Below are positions 34,136-43,890 of a DNA stretch of 64,000 nt, one piece after another (the first letter of the stretch is position 1; each line of letters opens with the position of its first letter). The notes under the pieces were generated by a model, which saw only the letters and a program-made list of their open reading frames with translations, made no database searches and was not told where the DNA came from. Source of the stretch: Bacteroidaceae bacterium (GTDB lineage Bacteria; Bacteroidota; Bacteroidia; Bacteroidales; Bacteroidaceae); contig JAILQO010000039.1 of assembly GCA_024698925.1 (NCBI GenBank), forward strand, positions 23,203-87,202, read 5' to 3'. The position numbers and the translations under genes were made by a program.

Positions 34136-36742
34136 TTATCGCACCATCACCTTGTGGCCATTTACGATGTAAAGGCCAGGAGTAAGGCCGTCACGCCAAT
34201 TGCGGAAATTGGCATTACGCTTGAGCAGGACGCCACGAAGATCATAAACCGTGAAAAGGGTCTCAGAGCGCATCGCAGGGATGCCATCTGTATCTTCCGG
34301 GTCGTCGTTGTCCAAGGTAGATTTGGACGGTTTCCATGCCTTGGGAGGCGTCAATACATCAAGAATGTCATCGTATGGCGTCAACTGTTTATAGATTGCA
34401 TTGGCGCGTTGGCGAAGCCATTTCTTGGCGTTTGTGACAACACCAGCATAACTGCGGCCGTCACCCCACAAGTCCGCATTATGGATGAAGGAAGGGTTGG
34501 CGTACTGATAGTAGTCATCGCAGAAATCTATGAGTTCGTCAATGCCACCAAATGTCATGAACTTGGTCCACAGATAGAAGTAGGCGCGATCCACGGCCTC
34601 TGAATTATAGCGTAGTTTCCGCCAGAAAAGCTCCGTACCGTTGCCATCGCCGCTACTACGAAACGTGTGTGCAGGATACTTATAGAAATTGTCCGTAGCA
34701 CCCGTGAGGCAATAGTTGTGGTTCGACTCATAGCCGTAACCCCAGTCCAAATCCCAGACAGGGCCGAAGATGTAGTGGCTATCGCCGTAAAGACTTTCCT
34801 TATAGAGATAGGTACTCTTCGGGTGCATGAGTTCATAGTTGATGATGAGGTCATTGACCGAGAGGAAGGATGCCAGATACTCCACATCGACCCAATTGCT
34901 GAGCTCACGATTCATGTACACATCCTCTACAAAGGCATTGAAGTCATTCTGAATAGCTTCGTAGGTCAACTGCGTATCGCTATTCGGATCGTCGAAATCC
35001 GGCTCTTTGATATTCGTGGGTAAATTGTAGTTCTTAGTTCGGAACTGTCCAGACTCGGAGTAGCTGTCCAATTCTAGGAGGAAAGCCTGGCTCTCATCAT
35101 CCAGATCGACGCTGTTGTTAGAGAAGCCAACTTTCTCATTGAAAATATAGCTACCACGGTATTCGCCGTTGATATAGAGCTCTACGGGTACCACGTGATT
35201 GGCTGCGACGGCGCCCATCAGATGGGCGGCCTTCATACCAATGGCGTTGGCCATCATGGAGTTGGACTGCTTGTTGGCCTGCAATACCCAGTTTTTACCC
35301 TTGGTGAGTCCAAAGGGCTTCACCTTCTCCGCGAACTTGAGTCGATAAGGATTCTTGGGGTCATTCCAGTAAGACTCGCCAGTCCGCCAGTCGTAGTAAC
35401 TGCTGGGAGTACTCCAACTGCTATTACCACGGCCCTTAATCTGCACAGGCGTCTCTTCCATATCGGGGAACAGGCCGGCGCCATCAATTCGGAAAGTGGC
35501 GTTCAGATAATAGTCCTTACTGGTAACGATCTCGCCGTCTTCAATGTCAATATAGATGGAAGGGGTCATCACGGTGCGATCCGATGGCCAATCTACGGTG
35601 ACGCGGTAGGTGCGACCAAAATGTGTCCACTCCAATTCTTCATCCTCTGAAGGGTCATTAGGCAGCGGTGTCGGTGTCACTGGCGTCGGTGTCTCGACTT
35701 TAGAGATAGAGAACTCAGCCCAAACGAGATAATTTTTATGGGCACACTGAGTGGCCTCAAAACGCAAGTATTTGTAGCTACCGCTAAGGTCAATCGTAGG
35801 CGATTCATAGACACCAGAGGGATCGGTGGGAAGATTGTCATCATCGGCACTGAAGCTACGCACCGACTTCCACGACTGCCCGTCGTTACTGGCCTGCAGA
35901 CTGAGTTCTACCACATGATAGTTATTCGTACCGCGGTTCGTGAAGCTGAACTGTATCTTTGACAGAGATTCGGGAAGTTCCACCTGCAGGTAAGCGCTCT
36001 GATCCTCTGGAAGTTTCTCATAGTCACCAGAGCCCCACGTGCTATGGAAGAAGGTGGAGAGGTCGTCATCGAGGAGTTTGTCAAGTCCTTCACTGTCAGG
36101 ATAGTTAGAGGGGGCATTGGTAGAAAGACACTCTGCCGTGAGCGAGACAGGCGTCACGACATCCTCTACCGGATCTACCGGCACCTCGGGTTCAGCCGAC
36201 TTCTTACGACCGATTATCTGCCAGCCGGGACGACTTACGGTGAAATAGAGGGGCTTATCGAAGCGCAGACGGGACTCCTTGCTTTCCTGACGGAAGCTAT
36301 CAACATAAGCCACTGCGAGTTTGTCCGAAAGCTGATAAGAGGGTGTCAGATACTTACCGATAGCGTTCACCGTGACTCGGATGAGACTATCACCCTCAAT
36401 CTCGCCAATGGCATCGGTAAAGACCTGATCATTGAACTTATTATTGAACTTAAAAGAGGTAATCCGGGGGAGGCTGTCGGGCGGACAAGTCGTGATAGAA
36501 TCTATCAACGAGAGGCGATATACATGAGCTTCGCCGTCCGTCGTGGTAATCGTCACACGTTTAGAAGTGCGCTTGTAATCCTTCACCACAGATGGGGGAT
36601 AAACGTCAAGGCGCTTCGATCTCGTAAAATACACATAAGTGGTGTCCGTAAGGACCTGTGCTGCCCCGCCTTCAGCGATGAACAGCAGAAGCAGCGACAA
36701 GACTATCTTGCACTGCTTGAGATATTGTTTTGTCTTTATCAT
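34136..36742 (-). CDS. Secreted CotH-like protein with discoidin domain and T9SS tail
   Basis: 868 residues from ATG 36742. A signal peptide (about 1-28) ends GGAAQ. Residues of about 215-350 resemble an F5/8-type discoidin domain (NYPDSEGLDKLLDDD, YKYLRFEATQC). The CotH kinase-like domain shows IKGRGNSSW, NPYRLKFAEKVKPF and VWDLDWGYGYE; relatives are atypical kinases of spore coats and surface proteins. The end, LFTVYDLRGVLLKR and GLYIVNGHKVMVR, fits the Prevotella T9SS sorting tail, so export through SprA is likely. The Thr/Pro-rich TPTPVTPTPLP linker separates the domains. The substrate is unknown. Promoter and terminator show it is a single-gene unit. Confidence 0.85.
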   Translation of the reverse strand: MIKTKQYLKQCKIVLSLLLLFIAEGGAAQVLTDTTYVYFTRSKRLDVYPPSVVKDYKRTSKRVTITTTDGEAHVYRLSLIDSITTCPPDSLPRITSFKFNNKFNDQVFTDAIGEIEGDSLIRVTVNAIGKYLTPSYQLSDKLAVAYVDSFRQESKESRLRFDKPLYFTVSRPGWQIIGRKKSAEPEVPVDPVEDVVTPVSLTAECLSTNAPSNYPDSEGLDKLLDDDLSTFFHSTWGSGDYEKLPEDQSAYLQVELPESLSKIQFSFTNRGTNNYHVVELSLQASNDGQSWKSVRSFSADDDNLPTDPSGVYESPTIDLSGSYKYLRFEATQCAHKNYLVWAEFSISKVETPTPVTPTPLPNDPSEDEELEWTHFGRTYRVTVDWPSDRTVMTPSIYIDIEDGEIVTSKDYYLNATFRIDGAGLFPDMEETPVQIKGRGNSSWSTPSSYYDWRTGESYWNDPKNPYRLKFAEKVKPFGLTKGKNWVLQANKQSNSMMANAIGMKAAHLMGAVAANHVVPVELYINGEYRGSYIFNEKVGFSNNSVDLDDESQAFLLELDSYSESGQFRTKNYNLPTNIKEPDFDDPNSDTQLTYEAIQNDFNAFVEDVYMNRELSNWVDVEYLASFLSVNDLIINYELMHPKSTYLYKESLYGDSHYIFGPVWDLDWGYGYESNHNYCLTGATDNFYKYPAHTFRSSGDGNGTELFWRKLRYNSEAVDRAYFYLWTKFMTFGGIDELIDFCDDYYQYANPSFIHNADLWGDGRSYAGVVTNAKKWLRQRANAIYKQLTPYDDILDVLTPPKAWKPSKSTLDNDDPEDTDGIPAMRSETLFTVYDLRGVLLKRNANFRNWRDGLTPGLYIVNGHKVMVR

Positions 36743-36792
36743 GGTCGTGTTCAATTCCCGTTAGAAAGTCTATAATTTCCTAAAATTGCGTG

Positions 36793-36822
36793 CAAAGGTA
36801 TGAAGAATATTGCAACTCGCAA
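36793..36822 (-). promoter_or_regulatory. Promoter of the cotH-like gene
   Basis: On the minus strand TTG (complement of 36820-36822), a 19-base spacer and TACCTTTG (complement of 36793-36800) fit the Bacteroidota consensus. Confidence 0.7.
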
Positions 36823-36861
36823 GCTATTCGGCATAAAATATATCAAAAAGGCAGTCGTTTT

Positions 36862-36893
36862 TTTGCTTTTGACAGACTTTCGTATTACTTTTG
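36862..36893 (+). promoter_or_regulatory. Promoter of the Crp/Fnr-like regulator
   Basis: TTTG at 36862-36865, a 20-base spacer and TACTTTTG at 36886-36893 match the consensus. It is divergent from the cotH promoter about 40 bases away, so one regulator could affect both. Confidence 0.7.
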
Positions 36894-36914
36894 CACGCAA
36901 ATTGACGAACAGGC

Positions 36915-37592
36915 ATGGAGCAATCGATGTTTGATACGCTGTTGGCACTACCCTTGTTTCAGGGATTGAGCCGTTCCGACCTGACACGCATTTTGGAATC
37001 CACCCATCTGGATTTCGAGACAGTGACAGCGGAGAATTACATCGTTCAACAGGATGCCCTGTGTACAGATGTCACCTTCGTGTTGGAAGGACGCGTGGAG
37101 AGCGTCACCTATGCTGCAGACCGCAGTTGGTATGTGGTGGAGACGCTGAATGTGCCGACCGTCATTGGTGTGGAAACACTTTATGGCATCCACCGCACCC
37201 AGCAACGTTCCGTCAGGGCGCTGACGACAACACGTCTGCTACGAGTGGATAAGCGCACCATCGCGGCGCTGACAGGATATTTCGAGGTGTTTCGCATCAA
37301 TGTACTGAACCTGCTTTCGGCGACCATCGCCCGCCAACGGCAACCCATGTGGCAACCCGCTCGCCACTCTTTGGAAGGGCGCATCGTGCAGTTCCTGAGG
37401 ACACACACCTCCTACCCCGCCGGCCGTAAGTTGTTCCACATCTCTCAGCACACACTTGGCGACTATTTGGGCGAAGATTATCGCTATGTTTCCAAGGCGC
37501 TCCACAAACTACAGCGAGGCGGACTTATTGAGTTACAGCGCACCTGCATCATCGTTCCTTCTTTCGAGAAGCTATTACAAGCAAAACTTTAA
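36915..37592 (+). CDS. Crp/Fnr-family transcription regulator
   Basis: 225 residues. The N-terminal cyclic-nucleotide-binding-like beta roll (about 1-120: PLFQGLSRSDLTRILES, FVLEGRVESVTY) joins by a long helix to a winged helix (about 150-225; SQHTLGDYLGEDYRYVSKAL). There is no Cys cluster as in Fnr, and the usual cAMP-contact residues are not obvious, so the signal is unknown. Many Bacteroidota carry such regulators for redox, stress or carbon control. It is three bases upstream of the M3 peptidase gene, so the two are cotranscribed. Confidence 0.9.
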   Translation: MEQSMFDTLLALPLFQGLSRSDLTRILESTHLDFETVTAENYIVQQDALCTDVTFVLEGRVESVTYAADRSWYVVETLNVPTVIGVETLYGIHRTQQRSVRALTTTRLLRVDKRTIAALTGYFEVFRINVLNLLSATIARQRQPMWQPARHSLEGRIVQFLRTHTSYPAGRKLFHISQHTLGDYLGEDYRYVSKALHKLQRGGLIELQRTCIIVPSFEKLLQAKL

Positions 37593-37595
37593 TCA

Positions 37596-39698
37596 ATGCA
37601 TAATAATCCTTTCTATACCAAGCATTACAACACGCCACACGAGACGGCGCCATTCCATGAGATTTTGCTGGAAGATTATGAACCAGCCATGATGGAAGGC
37701 ATCCGTCAGGACGAGGCTTTCATTCAAAGTATCATCGATAATCCCGAGGCACCAACCTTTGACAACACGATTGCCGTAACGACACCCGACGATCTGCTGG
37801 AACGTGTCACAAAGGTGTTCTTCAACCTGCTTTCGGCAGAAACGAACGACGAGATGGATGCACTGGCACAAAAGATGTCACCCATCCTCACGGAACACGC
37901 CAACAACATCATGTTCAACAAGCGCTACTTTGAACGCGTGAAAGCCGTTTATGAGCAGTACCACCCCACCGAAGACACCAAAGGCCCCTCTCCTCGCCCA
38001 CTCACGCCCGAGGAAGCGACACTATTGGAAAAGGCCTATGATGGATTTATTCGTGCAGGCGTAGCCCTTGACGACACCCAGCAAACGCGACTCCGCGAGA
38101 TTAACAACGAGATGAGTATGCTGACGCTGCAATTCTCACAGAACAACCTCAAGGAAACCAACGCCTATAAACTGCACATCACCGATGAGAAGGATTTGAG
38201 CGGACTGCCCGACTCCGCACGTGAGGCCGCAGCGCTGGCTGCCAAGGAGCACGGGAAAGAGGGATGGCTATTCACCCTCCACGCTCCATCCTACGGTCCC
38301 TTTATCACCTACGCCGACAATCGCGAATTGCGTCGCCAGATGTATATGGCCAAGAACACCATCTGCATCAAACAGAATGAATATAACAACGAGGCCATCG
38401 TACAACGCATTGTCAACTTACGGCGCGAGCGCGCACAGATGTTGGGCTACAAGACCTTTGCAGACTATGTTCTCAAAGAACGGATGGCAGAGAACGCCGA
38501 CAACGTCTATCACCTGATGAATCAGCTTTTAGACGCATACATGACGCCCGCGCGCAAAGAATTAAAGGAAATAGAGGAGATGGCGCGGAAGACCGAAGGC
38601 GACGACTTTGCGTTGCAGCCCTGGGACTTCTCCTACTACGGTCATAAGCTTAAAATGGAGCGCTACAACATCGATGCAGAGATGTTGCGTCCTTATCTGG
38701 AACTGTCACGTGTGAAGGAAGGCGTCTTCGGGCTGGCTACACGCCTCTATGGGATTACTTTCCGCGAGAACAAGGATATACCCGTCTATCATCCTGACGT
38801 CCAAGCATTCGAGGTGTTAGACCAAGATGGCAGTTTCCTCGCCGTCCTTTATACCGACTTTCACCCGCGCAAGGGTAAGCAGAGTGGCGCATGGATGACC
38901 AGCTACAAGGAACAATGGATAGGCCCCGAGGACAACTGTCCCGATCCCAAAGACCCGTCGTTGTGGAAGAACAGCCGACCGCACGTCTCGTTGGTGATGA
39001 ACTTCACAAAGCCTACGGAGACGAAGCCCGCACTGCTGACGCTGGCTGAGGTGGAGACGTTCCTCCACGAATTTGGTCATGCGCTGCATGGCATCTTCGC
39101 CAATTCGCGCTTTGCCTCGCTATCTGGCACCAATGTCTATTGGGACTTTGTGGAACTGCCGTCGCAGTTGATGGAGAATTTCGCTGTAGAACCAGACTTC
39201 CTCAATACCTTTGCACGCCACTACCAGACAGGCGAGCCCATTCCACAGGAGTACATTGACCGCATCATCGCCAGCCGCAATTTCCAGGTGGCCTACGCCT
39301 GCATCCGCCAGGTGAGCTTCGGGCTCTTGGATATGGCCTACTATACGCTTTCCGAGCCCTTTGAGGCTGACATCCGCACCTTCGAGCATGAGGCATGGAA
39401 GCGTGCGCAACTGTTTGAGGAAGTGCCAGGCACATGCACGACTGTACAGTTTGGACATATTATTTCTGGAGGCTACGCAGCCGGCTATTATAGTTACAAA
39501 TGGGCTGAGGTGTTAGATGCCGACGCCTTCTCGCTGTTCAAGCAGAACGGCATCTTTGACCGCGCCACCGCCCAGCGTTTCCGCGACGAAGTCCTATCAC
39601 GGGGTGGCACAGAGCATCCGATGACGCTCTACAAACGCTTCCGCGGACAGGAGCCCACGATAGATGCGCTGCTGAAGAGAAATGGGATTAAGAAATAG
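37596..39698 (+). CDS. dcp: M3-family oligopeptidase (dipeptidyl carboxypeptidase-like)
   Basis: 700 residues, the usual size of Dcp/oligopeptidase A. It is a cytoplasmic zinc peptidase that trims short peptides. The metal site HEFGHALHG is at residues 491-499 (His491, Glu492, His495), with a downstream Glu expected to complete it. No signal peptide is present. The start (MHNNPFYTKHYNTPHETAPF) is typical of Dcp. It follows the Crp-like regulator by 3 bases. Dcp and OpdA cannot be told apart with certainty, so the symbol is tentative. Confidence 0.9.
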   Translation: MHNNPFYTKHYNTPHETAPFHEILLEDYEPAMMEGIRQDEAFIQSIIDNPEAPTFDNTIAVTTPDDLLERVTKVFFNLLSAETNDEMDALAQKMSPILTEHANNIMFNKRYFERVKAVYEQYHPTEDTKGPSPRPLTPEEATLLEKAYDGFIRAGVALDDTQQTRLREINNEMSMLTLQFSQNNLKETNAYKLHITDEKDLSGLPDSAREAAALAAKEHGKEGWLFTLHAPSYGPFITYADNRELRRQMYMAKNTICIKQNEYNNEAIVQRIVNLRRERAQMLGYKTFADYVLKERMAENADNVYHLMNQLLDAYMTPARKELKEIEEMARKTEGDDFALQPWDFSYYGHKLKMERYNIDAEMLRPYLELSRVKEGVFGLATRLYGITFRENKDIPVYHPDVQAFEVLDQDGSFLAVLYTDFHPRKGKQSGAWMTSYKEQWIGPEDNCPDPKDPSLWKNSRPHVSLVMNFTKPTETKPALLTLAEVETFLHEFGHALHGIFANSRFASLSGTNVYWDFVELPSQLMENFAVEPDFLNTFARHYQTGEPIPQEYIDRIIASRNFQVAYACIRQVSFGLLDMAYYTLSEPFEADIRTFEHEAWKRAQLFEEVPGTCTTVQFGHIISGGYAAGYYSYKWAEVLDADAFSLFKQNGIFDRATAQRFRDEVLSRGGTEHPMTLYKRFRGQEPTIDALLKRNGIKK

Positions 39699-39716
39699 AG
39701 ATAAAAGCACAATATA

Positions 39717-40142
39717 ATGAAAGACGCTACAACATTGGACAAGCGCTATTTGCGCATGGCTCGTATATGGAGCGAGAACAGTTACTGCCAACGTAGGCAA
39801 GTAGGAGCCTTGGTTGTCAAGGACAAAATGATTATCAGCGACGGTTATAACGGCACCCCTTCAGGCTTCGAGAACATCTGCGAGGAGGATGGTGTAACCA
39901 AGCCTTATGTGCTTCATGCCGAGGCCAACGCCATTACCAAAATAGCCCGTTCTGGCAACAACTCGGAGGGCGCTACACTCTACGTAACCGACTCTCCCTG
40001 CATTGAATGCGCCAAACTGATCATCCAGTCGGGCATTCGTCGCGTCGTCTTCGCACGCTCCTATCGCCTCACGGACGGTATAGACCTTCTGCGCCGCGCC
40101 GGCATTGAGGTGGAACACATGCCCATTGAAGGCTACGAATAA
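39717..40142 (+). CDS. Deoxycytidylate deaminase (ComEB-like)
   Basis: 141 residues. It converts dCMP to dUMP, supplying thymidylate synthesis. The zinc site is HAEANAI with PCIECAKLI. SYCQRRQVGALVVKD and DGYNGTPSGFENICEE are family blocks. The length suits single-domain dCMP deaminases related to ComEB, which are usually allosterically controlled by dCTP and dTTP. It lies 18 bases after the M3 peptidase and 18 before the S41 protease, so all three share a transcript. Confidence 0.93.
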   Translation: MKDATTLDKRYLRMARIWSENSYCQRRQVGALVVKDKMIISDGYNGTPSGFENICEEDGVTKPYVLHAEANAITKIARSGNNSEGATLYVTDSPCIECAKLIIQSGIRRVVFARSYRLTDGIDLLRRAGIEVEHMPIEGYE

Positions 40143-40160
40143 TTTTTAGAAGACACAGCA

Positions 40161-41798
40161 ATGAACACGAAATCTCGTCTTGTGCCCTTTTTGCTGGCAT
40201 TAGCTGTGATCCTTGGCATTGGCATCGGTTTATTCTATGCCAACCACTTCTCAGGCAATCGCCTTAGCATCATCAACACGGGCAGCAACAAGTTGAATTA
40301 CTTGCTGCAAATCATTGACAACAACTACGTTGACACCGTAAATGTCAACGACCTTGTAGAAAATGCCATGCCACGAATCCTCTCAGAGTTGGATCCCCAC
40401 TCGAGCTACATCAGCGCCAGTGATGCAGAGGAGACCAACGAAGAATTGAAGGGACGATTCTCCGGCATTGGCGTGCGATTCACGGTGCAGAAAGATACCG
40501 TCAACGTCATGAACGTCATCAAAGGCGGCCCCTCAGAGAAAGTGGGCATTCTTGCCGGCGACCGCATCATCGCAGCCGATGACAGTACGCTTATCGGGTG
40601 CGAAAACCGCAGTATTCTCAAGCGGCTGCGCGGTCCAAAGGATTCGAAAGTCAAGCTCACCATCGTGAGGACGGGCCACAAAAAGCCTATTGAGATGACT
40701 GTCGTACGAGGCGATGTTCCCGTAGAGAGTGTGGATGCATATTTCATGCTCAACAAGAAGACCGGATATATCTCTATCGAGAGCTTCGGTGAGAATACCT
40801 ATCCCGAAATGCTGACGGCGCTGGCACGGCTCAACGTACAGGGGATGGAGAATCTTGTCATTGACCTGCGCGGCAATCGCGGAGGCTATATGCAGACGGC
40901 CATCATGATGGTCAACGAATTCCTGCCATCTGGACAGCTGGTAGTTTATACAGAAGGACGCAAGTCACCTCGCGAAGAATACTACACCGATGGGCGCGGC
41001 TCCTTCCAGCAGTTGCCGCTGATTGTGCTGATGGACGAAGGCTCAGCCTCCGCCTCAGAGATTTTCGCCGGTGCCATCCAGGACAACGACCGCGGCACGG
41101 TCATCGGTCGCCGGTCATTCGGTAAAGGCCTTGTACAACAGCCGATTGAGTTCCGCGACGGCAGCGTCGTCCGCCTGACAGTTGCACGCTACTACACGCC
41201 CTCTGGACGCAGTATTCAAAAGCCTTACGAAAAAGGGCACGGCGAAGAATACGAGAACGACCTCATGGCACGCTATGAGCGCGGTGAGTTCTTCTCTGCC
41301 GACAGCATCCATCAGGACGGTCCTGAGTTCAAGACACGTCTTGGACGCATCGTCTATGGTGGTGGCGGTATCATGCCGGACATCTTCATTCCAGAGGATA
41401 CTACGCTCTACACCAGCTATTTCAAGGAGGCACAGTTCTCCGGGCTCACCATCCAGTTTGCCTTCCTCTTCACGGATGAGAACCGCGCGCAGCTCATGCG
41501 TTTCCGCAATGCCGATGAGATGGAAGCATGGCTGAAACGCCAGAACCTTCTGGAACAGTTTGCACGGTATGGTGAACAGCATGGACTGAAACGGCGCAAT
41601 CTGATGCTGCAACGCAGCGCGCCGCTCTTTGAGCGTAGCCTGATATCCAATATCATCTACAATGCTCAGGATCAAGGCTGGCGTTTGCAATACCTATCCA
41701 AGAGCGACCGTGCCGTCCAACGCGCCTTACAATTGTTCGAGGCAGGTGCCTCTGTACCGACGGCACCTGAGCCCCAAGAAGATGCAGACAAAGACTGA
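40161..41798 (+). CDS. S41 C-terminal processing peptidase with PDZ domain
   Basis: 545 residues. An N-terminal membrane helix (about 8-25) sends it to the periplasm. The PDZ domain is near 90-175 (GIGVRFTVQKDTVNVMNVI, GPSEKVGILAGDRI). The peptidase core has NLVIDLRGNRGGY, DEGSASASEIFAGAIQDND with the catalytic Ser, and GRRSFGKGLVQQ with the catalytic Lys. These proteases trim or degrade envelope proteins. The last 100 residues are family-typical helical sequence. It overlaps the next gene by 17 bases. Confidence 0.93.
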   Translation: MNTKSRLVPFLLALAVILGIGIGLFYANHFSGNRLSIINTGSNKLNYLLQIIDNNYVDTVNVNDLVENAMPRILSELDPHSSYISASDAEETNEELKGRFSGIGVRFTVQKDTVNVMNVIKGGPSEKVGILAGDRIIAADDSTLIGCENRSILKRLRGPKDSKVKLTIVRTGHKKPIEMTVVRGDVPVESVDAYFMLNKKTGYISIESFGENTYPEMLTALARLNVQGMENLVIDLRGNRGGYMQTAIMMVNEFLPSGQLVVYTEGRKSPREEYYTDGRGSFQQLPLIVLMDEGSASASEIFAGAIQDNDRGTVIGRRSFGKGLVQQPIEFRDGSVVRLTVARYYTPSGRSIQKPYEKGHGEEYENDLMARYERGEFFSADSIHQDGPEFKTRLGRIVYGGGGIMPDIFIPEDTTLYTSYFKEAQFSGLTIQFAFLFTDENRAQLMRFRNADEMEAWLKRQNLLEQFARYGEQHGLKRRNLMLQRSAPLFERSLISNIIYNAQDQGWRLQYLSKSDRAVQRALQLFEAGASVPTAPEPQEDADKD

Positions 41799-42315
41799 CA
41801 TACGACAAGCCATCAAACGCCTAAAAGCCGCCTGCCTCACTCCGGAGCGGGCGCGCTTGTCGGGCGACATCGTTCAGCACATCATCCAATTGGATAAGTG
41901 GCAGACGGCCAATATGCTCCTCCTCTACCATGCCCTGCCTGATGAGGTTGACACGAGCGAGCTGATTGCCCAGGCGGTGCAAGCGGGAAAGCGCGTACTG
42001 CTTCCTGTAGTCGTCGGCGACGACCTGGAGCTACGCGAATACAAGGCTGCAGGAAATCTCACGGAAGGCGCTTTCCACATCATGGAGCCGACAGGTACGG
42101 CTTTCACAGACTATGCTGCCATCGACCTCGCCATCGTGCCTGGCGTAGCCTTCACAGCAGCGGGACAACGTCTGGGACGTGGACGTGGCTACTACGACCG
42201 ATTGCTCTGCCGCTTACCACACGTATATAAAATAGGTATTTGCTGGCCGTTCCAGCTTCTCGACGCATTACCCGCCGAGCCTCACGACATCGTCATGGAT
42301 GCCATTATCTGCTAA
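41782..42315 (+). CDS. 5-formyltetrahydrofolate cyclo-ligase
   Basis: 177 residues from ATG 41782; the longer upstream frame only overlaps the S41 gene. It converts 5-formyl-THF to methenyl-THF with ATP, returning stored folate to circulation. Family marks: LLLYHALPDEVDTSELI, DLAIVPGVAFTAAGQRLGRGRGYYDR with the nucleotide- and substrate-binding Gly-rich motif, and C-terminal PAEPHDIVMDAIIC. It is translationally coupled to the S41 protease. Together with purU and metH in this window it forms a folate one-carbon theme, though the genes are in different operons. Confidence 0.92.
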   Translation: MQTKTDIRQAIKRLKAACLTPERARLSGDIVQHIIQLDKWQTANMLLLYHALPDEVDTSELIAQAVQAGKRVLLPVVVGDDLELREYKAAGNLTEGAFHIMEPTGTAFTDYAAIDLAIVPGVAFTAAGQRLGRGRGYYDRLLCRLPHVYKIGICWPFQLLDALPAEPHDIVMDAIIC

Positions 42316-42323
42316 GAACAGCC

Positions 42324-42614
42324 TTAGCAGAAGATGATATTCTCGATGACTTGCGCCCCCACATGCTGGTTCAGGCGCTGCACAAAATTCCTACGCCCCA
42401 TCATCAACTCATTGCGGACTACCGAGGAGTTCAGACGAACATATAGCACGCGATTACGGATCTGTAAATCACGCGTATATCGTGCTACAGCCTCCCCCAT
42501 CACCTCTGGCCACGACTGAATGAGCCGATACTCATTATAGGGCGTTTCCAAGCCTTCTTCACGCAGGAACTGACGAACCAGCAGCCCTATGTTTTCTGCC
42601 TTCTGCTGTCTCAT
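42324..42614 (-). CDS. DUF721 family protein
   Basis: 96 residues, a typical DUF721 (DciA-like) length. Marks are the central WPEVMGEAVARYTRDLQI, then LYVRLNSSVVRNELMM. Some DUF721 proteins help load the replicative helicase DnaB in bacteria lacking DnaC/DnaI, so a replication role next to recF is plausible. Its start overlaps the recF stop by 4 bases; it is convergent with 5-FCL, 8 bases away. Confidence 0.85.
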   Translation of the reverse strand: MRQQKAENIGLLVRQFLREEGLETPYNEYRLIQSWPEVMGEAVARYTRDLQIRNRVLYVRLNSSVVRNELMMGRRNFVQRLNQHVGAQVIENIIFC

Positions 42615-43711
42615 GCCTCAATCCTCCCTTCACTCACGTGGAACAATCTGTAGTCGCCACCCATCCGTGACAGAATCTGGTCCAGATGGTCGCGATTGGT
42701 ATCGGTGATGAAAATCTGTCCGAAGTTGTCACCCGCTACAAGTCGCACGATCTGCTCGACACGGTCAGCATCGAGTTTATCAAAGATATCATCCAGCAGC
42801 AACAACGGTGCCGTCTGGCTGCCAGTACGCTTCAGGAAATCAAACTGTGCCAGCTTCAAGGCAATCAGATAGGTTTTGTTCTGTCCTTGTGACCCCTCGC
42901 GCTTGATCGGGAAGCCACCCAGCGTCATTTCCAGTTCATCCTTATGCACGCCATGTAGCGAATAGCCCATCACGAGATCCTTGGCACGGTCGCGTTGGAT
43001 GACATCCAATAGCGCACCACGCTGGGCATGTGAGACATAACGCAAGCCCACCTCTTCCCGTTGCAGACTCACTTGCGCATAGAACTGCTGAAAGATGGGT
43101 GTGAAAGCCTGTACATACCGCTCACGCGCCTCATACACGACCTGTCCATAACGCGCCATCTCCTCCTCCCACAGCGAGAGCAAGTCCGGATCAGGGCCGG
43201 GCTCCTCCATCTTCAGTAGCGCATTGCGCTGCAGCAGGGCCTTATTGTAATTCATCAAGGCATCCAGATAGCGACGATCGGTCTGGGAGATGACGACGTC
43301 CATGAACCGGCGGCGTTCTTCGCTGCCGCCAGCTATCAGCATCGCATCCAAAGGCGACACCATCACGACAGGAATCAGTCCAATGTGTTCAGCTATGCGC
43401 TGGTAGGTTTTCTTGTTGCGTTTCAACTGCTTCTTTACACCCCGCTTCATCCCCAGATAAATTTCCTCTGGAGTGCCATCCTCATGCTCATAAATCCCCT
43501 GCAAGACAGCAAAATCGGCATCATGATGAATACAGAGGCTATCCATACCACCCGTAGAACTTTTACAAAGCGACAGGAAACAGATGGCATCCAACAGGTT
43601 CGTCTTGCCTTCGCCATTATGCCCGATGAAACAATTCATCTTCGGCGAAAGCGACAGGTCCGCCTGTCGGATATTCTTATAATTAAGGATGGATAATTGA
43701 CGTAAAATCAT
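42611..43711 (-). CDS. recF: DNA replication and repair protein RecF
   Basis: 366 residues. RecF is an SMC-like ATPase that helps load RecA on single-stranded gaps. Walker A is GHNGEGKTN; the ABC signature region is REGSQGQNKTYLIALKL; Walker B is LLLLDDIFDKLD. The length is normal. A TACCTTTG element lies about 35 bases upstream, so recF-DUF721 is probably a two-gene unit divergent from the TPR gene. Confidence 0.95.
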   Translation of the reverse strand: MILRQLSILNYKNIRQADLSLSPKMNCFIGHNGEGKTNLLDAICFLSLCKSSTGGMDSLCIHHDADFAVLQGIYEHEDGTPEEIYLGMKRGVKKQLKRNKKTYQRIAEHIGLIPVVMVSPLDAMLIAGGSEERRRFMDVVISQTDRRYLDALMNYNKALLQRNALLKMEEPGPDPDLLSLWEEEMARYGQVVYEARERYVQAFTPIFQQFYAQVSLQREEVGLRYVSHAQRGALLDVIQRDRAKDLVMGYSLHGVHKDELEMTLGGFPIKREGSQGQNKTYLIALKLAQFDFLKRTGSQTAPLLLLDDIFDKLDADRVEQIVRLVAGDNFGQIFITDTNRDHLDQILSRMGGDYRLFHVSEGRIEA

Positions 43712-43745
43712 GAACTCAGGAGTGCGTTTTCAGTGAAAAGCGCCA

Positions 43746-43753
43746 CAAAGGTA
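43746..43753 (-). promoter_or_regulatory. Candidate -7 element of recF
   Basis: Minus-strand TACCTTTG matches TAnnTTTG; a -33 element is not evident. Confidence 0.45.
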
Positions 43754-43794
43754 GTTAAATAATAGTGGAAAACATGAAATAATGCGCAAAAAAG

Positions 43795-43825
43795 TTGAGT
43801 GTCACAAAGATTTTAACTACTTTTG
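43795..43825 (+). promoter_or_regulatory. Promoter of the TPR gene
   Basis: TTG at 43795-43797, a 20-base spacer and TACTTTTG at 43818-43825 match the consensus; the ATG is 66 bases downstream. Confidence 0.7.
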
Positions 43826-43890
43826 CAACGCTTTTTGCGAGCTTTGCGCCCGCGCGACCTCTGAATTAATCATAAAAAACAATATTTACA